Shown here one piece after another: positions 8,854-18,332 of a stretch of DNA of 64,000 nucleotides. The notes beneath the pieces are model-generated. The model saw only the letters and a program-made list of their open reading frames with translations. It was not told the origin of the DNA and did no database searches. The DNA is taken from positions 1,612,001 to 1,676,000 of the forward strand of contig NZ_CP125947.1 of NCBI RefSeq assembly GCF_030064165.1, in the 5' to 3' direction. This DNA comes from Comamonas resistens. GTDB lineage: Bacteria > Pseudomonadota > Gammaproteobacteria > Burkholderiales > Burkholderiaceae_C. The stretch's first letter is position 1. Every line of letters begins with the position of its first letter. The translations under genes were made by a program, and so were the position numbers.

Positions 8854-9312
8854 ATGAGTGAAATCCAATCCCCCAAAGCAGGCCGGGCACAGCCACAGGA
8901 GCGCAGCAGTTATTGTGTATTTCGCGATATCAGCACGCGCTGGTCTGACAACGATGTCTATGGGCATGTGAATAACGTCGTCTATTACAGCTGGTTCGAT
9001 ACGGCAGTGAATGCCTATCTGATCGAGCATGGAGCGCTGGATATTCATGCGGGCCAGACCATTGGTCTGGTCATAGAGACGCAGTGCAATTACTTTGCTC
9101 CACTGGCCTTTCCGCAGTCCGTGGAGGCGGGGATTCGCGTCGCGCATATCGGCAGCTCCAGTGTGCGCTATGAGGTGGGTCTGTTTGCCAAGGGACAGAC
9201 GCATTCGGCGGCGGCCGGGCACTTTGTCCATGTCTATGTGGATCGTGAGTCGCGCAGGCCGGCGAGCCTGCCTGAAGCCCTGCGCCAGGCATTGCTGCCG
9301 TTGAAGACCTGA
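8854..9312 (+). CDS. Hotdog-fold acyl-CoA thioesterase (4HBT family)
   Basis: The 152-residue protein carries the 4-hydroxybenzoyl-CoA thioesterase signature near residues 29-48 (TRWSDNDVYGHVNNVVYY), with the catalytic Asp in DNDVYGH. The family hydrolyses acyl-CoA thioesters in the cytoplasm as dimers or tetramers. Substrate is unknown. The first 20 residues are polar and probably disordered. It is transcribed divergently from the phasin gene. The start at 8854 is the only ATG ahead of the domain. Confidence 0.88.
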   Translation: MSEIQSPKAGRAQPQERSSYCVFRDISTRWSDNDVYGHVNNVVYYSWFDTAVNAYLIEHGALDIHAGQTIGLVIETQCNYFAPLAFPQSVEAGIRVAHIGSSSVRYEVGLFAKGQTHSAAAGHFVHVYVDRESRRPASLPEALRQALLPLKT

Positions 9313-9327
9313 GGTTCTCAAGAAACA

Positions 9328-9380
9328 TAGCTGATAGCGCTTGATGGATAAGCGCTGCAGCCATATTTCATCAAGTTTTT
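9328..9380. repeat. Dispersed intergenic hairpin repeat, copy 1
   Basis: An inverted repeat AGCGCTT...AAGCGCT (9336-9342 and 9350-9356) is flanked by AGCTGAT and GCAGCCATATTTC. The reverse complement of this unit reappears before rmuC around 14126-14168 with only a few changes. It resembles REP-like intergenic hairpins common in Comamonadaceae. Confidence 0.65.
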
Positions 9381-9536
9381 GCTGAGCCCTTGGCTCAGGC
9401 AGGGCAGTTAAGGCCAGAGGCCATTGGCTCACTGTGAATCGCCTACACTCATAAACCTTCTTGAGGCGGGCCGGGCATGCATGCGGCCAACCTTGTCCAA
9501 TGATTGAACACGGACCGCCAAGGCCCACCGTCGTCC

Positions 9537-10772
9537 ATGATCATCACCAGCCTGCTAGACACCGACCTGTACAAATTCACGATGATGCAGGTGGTGCTGC
9601 ATCAGTTTCCGGGCGCGCAGGTGGAATACCGCTTCAAATGCCGCAATCCCGGAGTGGAGCTGGCTCCCTATGTCAATGAAATCCGCGAAGAGATCCGTTC
9701 GCTGTGCAAGCTGCGCTTTCAGGATGCCGAGCTGGCCTATCTGAGTTCGCTGCGCTTTATCAAAAGCGATTTTGTGGATTTTCTGAGCCTGTTTCAGCTC
9801 AACGACAAATACATCACGGTCACGCCTTTGGCCAATGGAGAGATCGACATCACCATCAAAGGCCCATGGCTGCACACGATTCTTTTCGAAATTCCGGTGC
9901 TGGCCATCGTCAATGAGGTGTACTTCCGCAATACCCAGCCCGTGCCCGATTTTCTGGAGGGGCGCAAGCGCCTGGACGAGAAGATCGCACTGCTGCAGGG
10001 CACTGGCCTGGAGTCGCTCAAGATTGCCGATTACGGTACGCGCAGGCGCTTTTCCAAGGCCTGGCATGAAGAGGTGCTGCGCGTGCTCTGCGCCAAGCTG
10101 GGCCATGCAGGCTCGCGCGTGAATGGTCCAGCTTCGGGCCAGCGCAAGGGCCAGCTGGCAGGCACGAGCAATGTGCTGTACGCGATGAAGCTGGGCCTGA
10201 TTCCGTTGGGTACCTTGGCCCATGAATATCTGCAGGCCTGCCAGTCTCTGGGCCCACGGCTGCGCGACAGCCAGATCTTTGGTTTCGAGACCTGGGCTCG
10301 GGAATATCGTGGCGATCTGGGCATTGCGCTGTCCGATGTCTACGGCATGTCGGCGTTCCTGCGTGACTTCGATCTGTACTTCTGCAAGTTGTTCGACGGC
10401 GCGCGCCATGACAGCGGTGACCCGTTTGACTGGGGTGAGCGCCTGATTGCGCACTACAAGGCCAACAAGATCGACCCGCTGAGCAAGGTGCTGATCTTCA
10501 GCGACGGACTGACGATTCCCAAGACCATTGAGCTGTTCGAGCGTTTCAATGGCCGTTGCCAGCTCGCTTTCGGCATCGGCACGAATCTGACCAATGACCT
10601 GGGCAGCCCGCCCAGCCATGTGCCGCTGCAAATCGTGATCAAGATGACGCGCTGCAATGGCCAGCCCGTGGCCAAGCTGTCGGACACGCCGGGCAAGAGC
10701 ATGTGCGATGACGAGAAATATCTGGCCTATCTGCGTCAGGTGTTCAGCATTGCCGCACCACAGAGAGCTTGA
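9537..10772 (+). CDS. pncB: Nicotinate phosphoribosyltransferase
   Basis: This enzyme joins nicotinate to PRPP with ATP hydrolysis to give nicotinate mononucleotide, the first step of NAD salvage (Preiss-Handler pathway). The 411-residue product begins with the conserved [14 protein letters not shown] block. It also has the [14 protein letters not shown] region, GTSNV (a phosphoribosyl contact) and a C-terminal [10 protein letters not shown] block typical of PncB. I chose the ATG at 9537, because the family begins just before SLLDTD; a TTG at 9504 in the same frame would add 11 residues. It is a single-gene unit. Confidence 0.95.
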   Translation: MIITSLLDTDLYKFTMMQVVLHQFPGAQVEYRFKCRNPGVELAPYVNEIREEIRSLCKLRFQDAELAYLSSLRFIKSDFVDFLSLFQLNDKYITVTPLANGEIDITIKGPWLHTILFEIPVLAIVNEVYFRNTQPVPDFLEGRKRLDEKIALLQGTGLESLKIADYGTRRRFSKAWHEEVLRVLCAKLGHAGSRVNGPASGQRKGQLAGTSNVLYAMKLGLIPLGTLAHEYLQACQSLGPRLRDSQIFGFETWAREYRGDLGIALSDVYGMSAFLRDFDLYFCKLFDGARHDSGDPFDWGERLIAHYKANKIDPLSKVLIFSDGLTIPKTIELFERFNGRCQLAFGIGTNLTNDLGSPPSHVPLQIVIKMTRCNGQPVAKLSDTPGKSMCDDEKYLAYLRQVFSIAAPQRA

Positions 10773-10909
10773 ATAGAAGTTGCGATGGCCTGGGCAGGCC
10801 CGGCCATCGCGGCAGAGGGGTACATGACTTAGGCAAATCAGGTGCAGGCAGGCGCTGCGCCTCAAGGCGGCATTCTTGCTCATCCTTGTTTGCCCAGGTC
10901 CTAAGGTAG

Positions 10910-12367
10910 ATGGAGGAAGGCCTTTTGAACAACCGCAAACCTTGGGTCAAGGCCGCCGTGGCCATGGCAACAACCTTGGCCGTCGGCAGCGCCCGAGCGG
11001 CAGAAATCGACGGCGCAGCCATGTCCGTGGCCTGGGGCGTTCCGTTTGTGGGCATGCTGCTGTCGATTGCGCTGATGCCCTTGCTGGCACCGCATTTCTG
11101 GCATCAGCACTTTGGCAAAGTGACTGCGGGCTGGGCGCTGGCTTTTCTGCTGCCGTTTGCGCTGGTCTATGGCATGGGCGCTGCCGGGGTGAATCTTGTC
11201 CATGCGCTGCTGGCCGAGTACTTGCCGTTTGTCATCCTGCTGACCGCGCTGTACACCGTGGCTGGCGGTATTTATGTGCGCGGCAATCTGCGCGGGTCGC
11301 CGGGGCTCAATACAGCCATTTTGGCGATCGGTGCCGTGCTGGCCAGCTTCATGGGAACGACAGGCGCTTCGATGCTGCTGATTCGTCCTTTGCTGCGTGC
11401 CAATGACAACCGACGTCATCAGGCCCATGTGGTCGTGTTTTTCATCTTCATCGTCTCCAACGCCGGCGGGGCGCTCACGCCGCTCGGTGATCCGCCTCTG
11501 TTCCTGGGCTTTCTGAAGGGCGTGGATTTCTTCTGGACGGTGCGCCATATCTGGGGTCCCATGCTGTTCCTCACGCTGGCGCTGCTGGCGATCTTCTATG
11601 TGATCGACCACCGTCTGATGAGCGAGAAAGGCGAGACCGATCTGCCCGACCCCACACCCAGCGTCGATGTGACGGGTACGCAAAGCCGTCTGGGATTTGA
11701 TGGCAAACTGAACTTTGCGCTGCTGGCGGTGGTGGTGGCTCTGGTGCTGATCAGCGGCGTATGGCGAACACCGGCAGGCTTCGAGATTGCAGGCACCCAT
11801 GTGGGCGTGCCGGGACTGGTGCGAGATGTGGGCCTGCTTGTGGTTGCGCTGCTGTCGATCAGGCTTACACCGGCTCGCGTGCATCAGGCCAACGAGTTTG
11901 GCTGGGGGCCGATGCAGGAGGTTGCCAAGCTGTTTGCCGGCATCTTCCTGACCATCATTCCCGTGATCGCCATGCTCAAGGCCGGTGTCGACGGTCCCTT
12001 CGGCGCTGTGGTGCGCGCGGTCACCAACAGTGATGGTTCGCCCAACCCTGCCATGTATTTCTGGGCCACGGGCGTACTGTCCTCCTTTCTGGACAACGCG
12101 CCGACCTATCTGGTGTTCTTCAATACCGCGGGTGGTGACCCGGGGCATCTGATGACCGATATGGCGCTGACGCTGACCGCCATCTCGGCCGGTGCGGTTT
12201 TCATGGGGGCCAACACCTATATCGGCAATGCGCCCAACCTCATGGTCAAGGCGATTGCCGAAGATCGCGGCGTCAAGATGCCCGGCTTTTTTGCCTATAT
12301 GGCCTGGTCCATCTGCATTCTGCTGCCGTTGCTGGCGGCAATCACATGGCTGTGGTTCATGCCCTGA
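10910..12367 (+). CDS. NhaD-like sodium:proton antiporter
   Basis: The 485-residue membrane protein has an N-terminal hydrophobic signal-like segment ending in ARAAE and about 11-12 further membrane helices. The segments FMGTTGASMLLIRPLL and SNAGGALTPLGDPPLFLGF, and a repeat of that pattern near the C-terminus (SSFLDNAPTYLVFF), fit the NhaD/CitMHS branch of the ion transporter superfamily. Such proteins exchange Na+ or Li+ for protons at the inner membrane. It is followed by a dehydrogenase gene after 30 bp, so the two may be co-transcribed, without an obvious functional link. Confidence 0.85.
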   Translation: MEEGLLNNRKPWVKAAVAMATTLAVGSARAAEIDGAAMSVAWGVPFVGMLLSIALMPLLAPHFWHQHFGKVTAGWALAFLLPFALVYGMGAAGVNLVHALLAEYLPFVILLTALYTVAGGIYVRGNLRGSPGLNTAILAIGAVLASFMGTTGASMLLIRPLLRANDNRRHQAHVVVFFIFIVSNAGGALTPLGDPPLFLGFLKGVDFFWTVRHIWGPMLFLTLALLAIFYVIDHRLMSEKGETDLPDPTPSVDVTGTQSRLGFDGKLNFALLAVVVALVLISGVWRTPAGFEIAGTHVGVPGLVRDVGLLVVALLSIRLTPARVHQANEFGWGPMQEVAKLFAGIFLTIIPVIAMLKAGVDGPFGAVVRAVTNSDGSPNPAMYFWATGVLSSFLDNAPTYLVFFNTAGGDPGHLMTDMALTLTAISAGAVFMGANTYIGNAPNLMVKAIAEDRGVKMPGFFAYMAWSICILLPLLAAITWLWFMP

Positions 12368-12397
12368 GGCAGCCACCTGACCACCGAGGAGACAACA

Positions 12398-13375
12398 ATG
12401 AATCACAAACCCCGCATTCTGATTGCCCGCGCCATCTCGCCCGAGGTGGTGCAGCGGCTGCAGCAGCATTTTGAAGTTCAGTCCAATCAGGACGATGTGG
12501 TCTGGTCTGCAGCCGAGCTGGCTCGGCAACTGCAGGGCAAGGACGGCGTGCTGACCACAGGCTCGCAGACCATCAATGCCGAACTGCTGGCGGCCTGCCC
12601 GCAGCTGAAGATCGTGGCCAATATGGCCGTGGGCTACAACAATTTCGATGTACCGGCGATGACCGCTGCCGGCGTGCAGGGCACGAACGCCCCCGATGTG
12701 CTGACCGAGACCACGGCGGATTTCGGCTTTGCCTTGCTGATGGCGACGGCACGCCGCATTTGCGAGAGCGAGCACTATCTGCGTGCGGGGCTGTGGAAGG
12801 ACTGGCATTACGACCTGTTTGCCGGTGCCGAGGTGCATGGTTCCACGCTGGGCATTCTGGGCATGGGCCGTATCGGTCAGGCCATTGCCCGTCGCGCCGC
12901 CCATGGCTTTGGCATGAAGGTCATCTATCACAACCGCTCGCGCCTCGACACGGCGCTGGAGGCAGAGTGCAAGGCCAGCTATGTCAGCAAACCGGAGCTG
13001 CTGGAGCGTGCAGACCATCTGATGCTGGTGCTGCCACTCACCCCCGAAAACCGTCACGCCATCGGTGCGGCAGAAATTGCCCGGATGAAGTCCACGGCCA
13101 CACTGATCAATATCGCGCGCGGCGGCATTGTCGATGATGCGGCCCTGGCTCAGGCTTTGCGTGACAAGCGCATTGCCGCAGCGGGCCTGGATGTGTTCGA
13201 GGGCGAGCCTGCCGTGCACCCGGATCTGCTGACCGTGCCCAATGTGGTGCTGACGCCCCATATCGCCAGCGCCACCAGGGGCACGCGCTCGGCCATGGCA
13301 GGGCTGGCAGCCGACAATCTGATTTCCTTCTTTGCAGGCAAGGGGCCGCTGACGCCGGTCAATCAGCTGGTCTGA
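12398..13375 (+). CDS. D-2-hydroxyacid dehydrogenase (glyoxylate/hydroxypyruvate reductase type)
   Basis: The 325-residue protein is a D-isomer-specific 2-hydroxyacid dehydrogenase. The NAD(P) motif LGILGMGRIGQAIARR is central. The catalytic triad appears as Arg in INIARGGIVDD, Glu in FEGEP and His in LTPHIASAT. The segment NMAVGYNNFDV matches GhrB/glyoxylate reductases, which reduce glyoxylate and hydroxypyruvate. A GGAG sequence lies 8 bp before the ATG. A terminator follows about 95 bp downstream. Confidence 0.9.
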   Translation: MNHKPRILIARAISPEVVQRLQQHFEVQSNQDDVVWSAAELARQLQGKDGVLTTGSQTINAELLAACPQLKIVANMAVGYNNFDVPAMTAAGVQGTNAPDVLTETTADFGFALLMATARRICESEHYLRAGLWKDWHYDLFAGAEVHGSTLGILGMGRIGQAIARRAAHGFGMKVIYHNRSRLDTALEAECKASYVSKPELLERADHLMLVLPLTPENRHAIGAAEIARMKSTATLINIARGGIVDDAALAQALRDKRIAAAGLDVFEGEPAVHPDLLTVPNVVLTPHIASATRGTRSAMAGLAADNLISFFAGKGPLTPVNQLV

Positions 13376-13468
13376 TGAACGGGGACGGGTGGCGATTAGG
13401 CTGCATCACGTCACATCAGTTTGAGGGCGGATGCGTGGTCTGAGCGCTGTCCCGGCTTTGATAATTTC

Positions 13469-13507
13469 AGCCCGCCAGGCGCTTGTGTGCACGGCGGGCT
13501 TTTTTAT
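13469..13507 (+). terminator. Rho-independent terminator
   Basis: An 8-bp stem AGCCCGCC/GGCGGGCT with a 16-nt loop is followed by a T tract. It lies only 17 bp before the tautomerase ATG, so it could also act as an attenuator for that gene. Confidence 0.75.
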
Positions 13508-13523
13508 TTCCAACGAGACAGCC

Positions 13524-13931
13524 ATGCCTTTTATCCGCACCAGCGTCCACAAGGACACCCCAGCCGCTCAGCGTCAGGCCATCGTCAACGGCATCCATCA
13601 GGCTTTGATCGATGGCATCGGCATGCCCGCCGACGAGCTGTTCAACATGGTTGACGACTATGACGAGCAGAAGTTCTTCTTCAGCCGTACCTTCAACGGC
13701 TACAAGCGCTCGGACCGCGTGGTGGTGGTGGAGATCACCATGCGCCGCGGCCGCAGCGATGCGATGAAGCGCGCCCTGTACGCCAACATCGCCGCCAATC
13801 TGGAAAAGGACGCAGGTGTGGCTCCCGCCGATGTGTTCATCTTCACGCACGAAAACGACTATTCGGACTGGTCGGTGGGCGGAGGCAAGTTCGCCATGGC
13901 CATTGCCCAGCAAGTCGGCCCAGACGCCTGA
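13524..13931 (+). CDS. Tautomerase family protein
   Basis: The protein starts MPFIRTSVHKD, so after removal of Met the N-terminal Pro1 would be the general base typical of the tautomerase superfamily. The 135 residues cover two beta-alpha-beta units, the length of the double-unit families (MSAD/cis-CaaD-like). The conserved block FFFSRTFNGYKRSDRVVVVEITMR lies mid-protein. Substrate is unknown. The start follows from the N-terminal proline; an upstream in-frame ATG would run through the terminator. Confidence 0.85.
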   Translation: MPFIRTSVHKDTPAAQRQAIVNGIHQALIDGIGMPADELFNMVDDYDEQKFFFSRTFNGYKRSDRVVVVEITMRRGRSDAMKRALYANIAANLEKDAGVAPADVFIFTHENDYSDWSVGGGKFAMAIAQQVGPDA

Positions 13932-14201
13932 TTTGGGCAGCAGCCTGTTGCCGATTCGAGGCCGCCACGCTGGCAACAGGCGCTCACACTTTTGTCTCGT
14001 TTGATTTCGCATTGAAGGCGCAGGACTGATAATTTGCCCGCACGCAAGTGTTTGCAAACTTCAGCTTGCGCGTGAAAGTCGGCCAGGCCCTGTCTTCAGG
14101 GGCTGGTTGCTTGGCGAAATCTATGCGAAATATGGCTGCAGCGCTTGCCCAGTAAGCGCTGTCAGCTATGAAAACAAAAGTGCGAAAGGCATGGCAAGAC
14201 A
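13932..14201. other. Intergenic region before rmuC
   Basis: No gene is visible in this 270-bp stretch. It contains the second copy of the dispersed hairpin repeat (14126-14168). Confidence 0.5.
14126..14170. repeat. Dispersed intergenic hairpin repeat, copy 2
   Basis: GAAATATGGCTGCAGCGCTT, an 8-bp loop and AAGCGCTGTCAGCTAT form an inverted repeat. It is nearly the reverse complement of the copy at 9328, differing mainly in the loop. Confidence 0.65.
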
Positions 14202-15854
14202 GTGACGACGTGGTGGCTTGGGTTGGCGGCGGCAGCCGTATTGATCGTGGTCCTGCTTTTGGTGCTGCTGTGGCGGCTGCAGGACTTGCGCCGTCAGACC
14301 GAATCAGCGCTGGGACCGGAGGCCCTGAGACTGCAGGCCCAGTTGCTGCAAGGCATGCAGGCACTGGATATGCGGCTGCAACAGCTGGAGCGCAGCAGCC
14401 AGAGCACACAGATGAGTGTGGCCAAAAGCGATGGTGCACTCGATCGTGTGACGCAGCATGTGCAGACACAGCTGGCCCAGGCCCAGCAAGATGCCCAGCT
14501 GGCGCGCCGGGAGCAGGGGGCCGCCCTGACCGGTTTTCGGGAAGAAGTGAGCCAGCTGGCGCAGCGCCTGACGGCGGACAGCCAGCAGGCCCGTGCGGCG
14601 CTGGTGCAAAGCAGTATCGAGCAGACGGCTCATGTGCAGCAGCGCTTCGAGGCGCTGGCAGAAACTACGCGCGGCATATTGGACTCGCTCAAGGGGGATA
14701 TCCAGCAGCAGCTCACCCATATGAGCACCAATATGGGCGCGGCGCTCAAGGACCAGCTCACGGGTAATGGCGAACAATTGCGCCATCAGTTTGCGGTGCT
14801 GCAGGATGCCGTGAGCCAGCAACTGGGGGCATTGGCGCAAGGCCAGCAGACCACGGCCGAGCAACTGCGCGGTACGCTCAACGAGCGGCTGGCCACGATT
14901 CAAAGCGATAACGCCGCCCGGCTCGACGAGATGCGGCGCACCGTCGATGAGAAACTCCATGCCACGCTGGAGCAGCGTCTGGGCGAATCCTTCAAGCTGG
15001 TCAGCGACCGGCTGGAGCAGGTGCACAAAGGCCTGGGCGAGATGCAGACCCTAGCGGGCAGCGTGGGCGATCTCAAGCGCGTGATGACCAATGTGAAGTC
15101 GCGCGGCACCTGGGGCGAGCTGCAGCTGGGCTCCATCATCGACAATGTGTTGACGCCCGAGCAGTACGCCAGGAACGTCAAGACCGTGCCGGGCAGCGAC
15201 GAGCTGGTGGAGTTTGCGATCCGCCTGCCGGGCCGCCACGACGAGCAGCCCGTGTGGTTGCCCATCGATGCCAAGTATCCGGTCGAGCATTACCAGCGCC
15301 TGCAGGATGCGCAGGACAGTGCGGATCGCGTGGCCATCATGGCTGCGGGCAATGCGTTTGAAACCTCGATTCGCGGTGAAGCCAAAAAGATCGCCAGCAA
15401 ATACATCGCGCCGCCGCACACCACGGACTTTGCCGTGATGTATCTGCCCACCGAGGGCCTGTTTGCCGAGGTGCTGCGCCGGCCGGGCCTGGTGGAGGCG
15501 CTGCAGAGCGAAAGCCGTATCGTGGTCACCGGCCCGGCGAATCTGGCCGCGATGCTCAGCAGCCTGCAGATGGGCTTCAAGACCCTGGCGATTGAGAAGC
15601 GCTCTTCCGAAGTCTGGGGCGTGCTTGGCCAGGTCAAGACGGAGTTTGGCAAGTTCGGTGAAGTGGTCGAGGCCACGCGCAAATCTATTGATGCAGCGGC
15701 GCGCAGGTTTGATCAGGTGGGTGTGCGCACCCGAGCCATTCAGCGCCATCTGCGCAATGTGCAGGAGCTGCCGGCCACTGCCGGGCCTGAGCAGCCTTTG
15801 TTCCCGGCAACGCCACCAGGCAACGATCAGATCAGTGCCGAGGATGAAGAATGA
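14202..15854 (+). CDS. rmuC: DNA recombination protein RmuC
   Basis: The 550-residue protein has one N-terminal membrane helix (residues about 5-26). A long glutamine-rich coiled coil runs to about residue 290, and the RmuC nuclease-like domain follows (GTWGELQLGSIIDNVLTPEQY, LPIDAKYPVEHY, YLPTEGLFAEV). RmuC limits inversions at short inverted repeats in E. coli; its nuclease activity is predicted from a PD-(D/E)XK-like fold. The MFS gene overlaps its stop codon by 4 bp (ATGA), so the two genes are translationally coupled. Confidence 0.93.
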   Translation: MTTWWLGLAAAAVLIVVLLLVLLWRLQDLRRQTESALGPEALRLQAQLLQGMQALDMRLQQLERSSQSTQMSVAKSDGALDRVTQHVQTQLAQAQQDAQLARREQGAALTGFREEVSQLAQRLTADSQQARAALVQSSIEQTAHVQQRFEALAETTRGILDSLKGDIQQQLTHMSTNMGAALKDQLTGNGEQLRHQFAVLQDAVSQQLGALAQGQQTTAEQLRGTLNERLATIQSDNAARLDEMRRTVDEKLHATLEQRLGESFKLVSDRLEQVHKGLGEMQTLAGSVGDLKRVMTNVKSRGTWGELQLGSIIDNVLTPEQYARNVKTVPGSDELVEFAIRLPGRHDEQPVWLPIDAKYPVEHYQRLQDAQDSADRVAIMAAGNAFETSIRGEAKKIASKYIAPPHTTDFAVMYLPTEGLFAEVLRRPGLVEALQSESRIVVTGPANLAAMLSSLQMGFKTLAIEKRSSEVWGVLGQVKTEFGKFGEVVEATRKSIDAAARRFDQVGVRTRAIQRHLRNVQELPATAGPEQPLFPATPPGNDQISAEDEE

Positions 15855-17044
15855 ATGCTGCGTTGCTGCGCTTGATCCTGGCGCAAATCTGCATTCACGG
15901 CTGCATGACGGGCATGCGCATGGCCACGCCGTTGCTGGCGCTCAGGGAAGGCTATAGCGCAGCAGCCGTGGGTATGCTGCTGGCACTGTTTGCGCTGACG
16001 CAGGTGTTTCTGTCCTTGCCGGCCGGGCGTTATGCCGATCGCCACGGGCTCAAGCGCCCCTTGATCCTCAGTGTGGTGGCTGCGAGCTCCGGGGCTGGTT
16101 TGGCGGTGATCTTCCCGCTTTACCCGGTGCTGTGCGCGAGCGCCTTGCTCACCGGAGGTGCGGCAGGCACGGCTCTGATTGCGTTGCAGCGCCATGTGGG
16201 CCGCATGGCGCACAACAAGGAGGAGCTGCGCAAGGTCTTCAGCTGGCTGGCCATAGGGCCGGCGATTTCCAATTTCCTGGGGCCGTTCGCCGCGGGCCTG
16301 CTGATTGACTACGCAGGAGGCGAAGCTGCCAGCGATGTAGGTTTCAGGGCCGCTTTTGTGCTGCTGGCCTTGATGCCGCTGGCTGCCTGGTTCTGGGCGC
16401 GTACGGTGCAGGAGTTGCCGCCTGTGCAAGTCTCTGGTGTCGGTAAAAAGGCCACGGCCTGGGATCTGCTGGAGAACCGAGGTTTCAGGCGTTTGCTGCT
16501 GCTGAACTGGGCACTGTCCTCCTGCTGGGATGTGCATACCTTTGTCGTGCCGATTCTGGGGCATGAGCGCGGACTGCCCGCTTCGGTGATCGGCACCATT
16601 CTGGGAGCATTTGCGATAGCGGCAGCCGTCATTCGCATGCTGATCCCTATTTTGACGCGCCACCTGGCGGAGTGGCAGGTGGTGCTGGGTGCCATGGTGT
16701 CGGCCTGCATTCTGTTCATTGCTTATCCATTCATGCCGGGAGCCTGGAGCATGGGGGGCTGTTCGGTTCTTTTGGGGATCGTGCTGGGCTCGGTGCAACC
16801 CATGGTGATGAGCATGATTCACCAGATCACCCCAACCGAGCGACATGGCGAGGCTCTGGGTTTGCGCATGATGGCCATCAACGGCTCCAGCGTTCTGATG
16901 CCGGTGCTGTTTGGCTCCCTGGGGGCGGTGGTAGGTGTTTCCGCACTGTTCTGGGCGGTGGGTACGCTGGTGGGCAGTGCGACGCGTCTGCCCTGGTTGA
17001 TAGGACATCAGGACATGCCCAGGGGCGAATGGGAGCAGCATTAA
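15851..17044 (+). CDS. MFS transporter
   Basis: The 397-residue protein shows 12 hydrophobic segments in two halves. The loop motif PAGRYADRHGLKRPL after helix 2 is the major facilitator signature. It acts at the inner membrane; the substrate cannot be inferred. It overlaps rmuC by 4 bp and is followed by a terminator shared with the converging lapB unit. Confidence 0.88.
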   Translation: MNAALLRLILAQICIHGCMTGMRMATPLLALREGYSAAAVGMLLALFALTQVFLSLPAGRYADRHGLKRPLILSVVAASSGAGLAVIFPLYPVLCASALLTGGAAGTALIALQRHVGRMAHNKEELRKVFSWLAIGPAISNFLGPFAAGLLIDYAGGEAASDVGFRAAFVLLALMPLAAWFWARTVQELPPVQVSGVGKKATAWDLLENRGFRRLLLLNWALSSCWDVHTFVVPILGHERGLPASVIGTILGAFAIAAAVIRMLIPILTRHLAEWQVVLGAMVSACILFIAYPFMPGAWSMGGCSVLLGIVLGSVQPMVMSMIHQITPTERHGEALGLRMMAINGSSVLMPVLFGSLGAVVGVSALFWAVGTLVGSATRLPWLIGHQDMPRGEWEQH

Positions 17045-17088
17045 GGGAGCTGTCCTGAACCTTCCCACGTACCCAGAATCGGTAAAGC

Positions 17089-17155
17089 AAAAAGCCGACC
17101 GGCTTCGCATGCCACCTCTGACGCAGGGAGGGGATGCGAAGCCAGTTGGCTTTTT
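17089..17155. terminator. Bidirectional terminator between the MFS gene and lapB
   Basis: A long stem pairs AAAAAGCC plus GGCTTCGCAT (17101-17110) with ATGCGAAGCC (17134-17143) plus GGCTTTTT. It gives a T tract on both strands, as expected between convergent genes. Confidence 0.8.
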
Positions 17156-17174
17156 GATGGCGTGAAGGGGTGGC

Positions 17175-18332
17175 TTACAACTCTTCGACCCGACGTGCCG
17201 GGTAGCTGTCCCAGCTCTGGCATCCTGGGCAATGCCAGAAATGCGTGCGTGCCTCAAAGCCGCAGGCTGCGCAGCGGTAACGTGTCAAAGGCTTGGTGGC
17301 ATGGTTCAACGCTTTCTGCACGGCACCGTGGTACTGCTCTTCGGCCAGGGTTTCGCCCTCCAGCCATTGGGCTGCGGCTACCAGGGAGGGCTCATGCTGC
17401 AGGTGCTCGACGAGGCGCGTGCGGCCCAGGGCATTCGCGCTCTGGCTCTTCTTGTCCAGTGCCACCAGGGCTTGCAATAGGTCCAGCGAGGGCTGCTGCT
17501 CATAGTGCTTGAGCAATAGCGCGCGTATGGACTCGATCTCTCCCGTGGCTTCCGCGACTTCCACCATCAGGCTGGCCGCTAGCGGCAGCGCGATGGAGCT
17601 GTGCTGTGCCAAGGCCTGCAGGCTGGCCCAGGCCTTGTCGGACTGTCCCTGGCGATGCTGTAGCTGTGCCAGCTCCAGGCGGGGGCGGGGCGCCTGTGGA
17701 GCAGTTTCCAGGGCCTGCTGCAGCTGTACAAAAGCCTTGTCGAGCTGGCCGTGGGCTACCTGAGTCTGGGCATCCTCACACAGATAGTGAGCCAGGCGCG
17801 TGCTGAAGTCGCCCTGGTTGGCTGCCTGCATTTTGCGCACGATGGCAGCGGCTTGAACCCAGTCACGCGAGCGTTCGTAGATGGCCAGCAGGGCCAGGCG
17901 GGCGTCGCTTTCGTACTGCGTGCCTTCCAGTCGATTCAGGGCCTCCTCGGCGCGGTCAAGCAGGCCGGCCTTGAGGAAGTCCTGCGCCAGTGCATGCTGG
18001 GCTCGGTCCCGGTCGGGGCGCGAGAGATCGGCGCGGCTCAGCAGATGCTCATGCACGCGCACGGCACGGTTGTATTCGCCGCGGCGGCGAAACAGATTGC
18101 CCAGGGCAAAGTGCAGCTCGGTGGTGTCGGGGTCGTTCTGCACGGCCTCGATAAATGCGTCAATCGCCTTGTCCTGCTGCTCGTTGAGCAGAAAGTTCAG
18201 GCCCTTGAAATAGGCCCTGGGTGCCTGGCGATTGTCTGCGCGTACCTGGCGCAAATCCCAGCGCGATGCCAGCCAGCCAAGCACAAAGGCGACGGGCAAG
18301 CCCAGCAAGATCCAAGTCAGGTTAAATTCCAT
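17175..18332 (-). CDS. lapB: Lipopolysaccharide assembly protein LapB (YciM)
   Basis: LapB is an inner-membrane TPR protein that controls LPS synthesis by promoting FtsH proteolysis of LpxC. The 385-residue product begins MEFNLTW, followed by one membrane helix, a series of tetratricopeptide repeats, and a C-terminal rubredoxin-like knuckle with Cys354, Cys357, Cys368 and Cys371. I chose the ATG at 18332, which gives the usual LapB N-terminus; the frame stays open further upstream without family resemblance. It overlaps lapA by 11 bp, in the E. coli order rpsA-ihfB-lapA-lapB. Confidence 0.93.
   Translation of the reverse strand: MEFNLTWILLGLPVAFVLGWLASRWDLRQVRADNRQAPRAYFKGLNFLLNEQQDKAIDAFIEAVQNDPDTTELHFALGNLFRRRGEYNRAVRVHEHLLSRADLSRPDRDRAQHALAQDFLKAGLLDRAEEALNRLEGTQYESDARLALLAIYERSRDWVQAAAIVRKMQAANQGDFSTRLAHYLCEDAQTQVAHGQLDKAFVQLQQALETAPQAPRPRLELAQLQHRQGQSDKAWASLQALAQHSSIALPLAASLMVEVAEATGEIESIRALLLKHYEQQPSLDLLQALVALDKKSQSANALGRTRLVEHLQHEPSLVAAAQWLEGETLAEEQYHGAVQKALNHATKPLTRYRCAACGFEARTHFWHCPGCQSWDSYPARRVEEL

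Noticed and set aside
9504..9536. TTG start for pncB
   Set aside because: It would add 11 residues with no family match; ATG 9537 places the conserved SLLDTD block at the usual distance.
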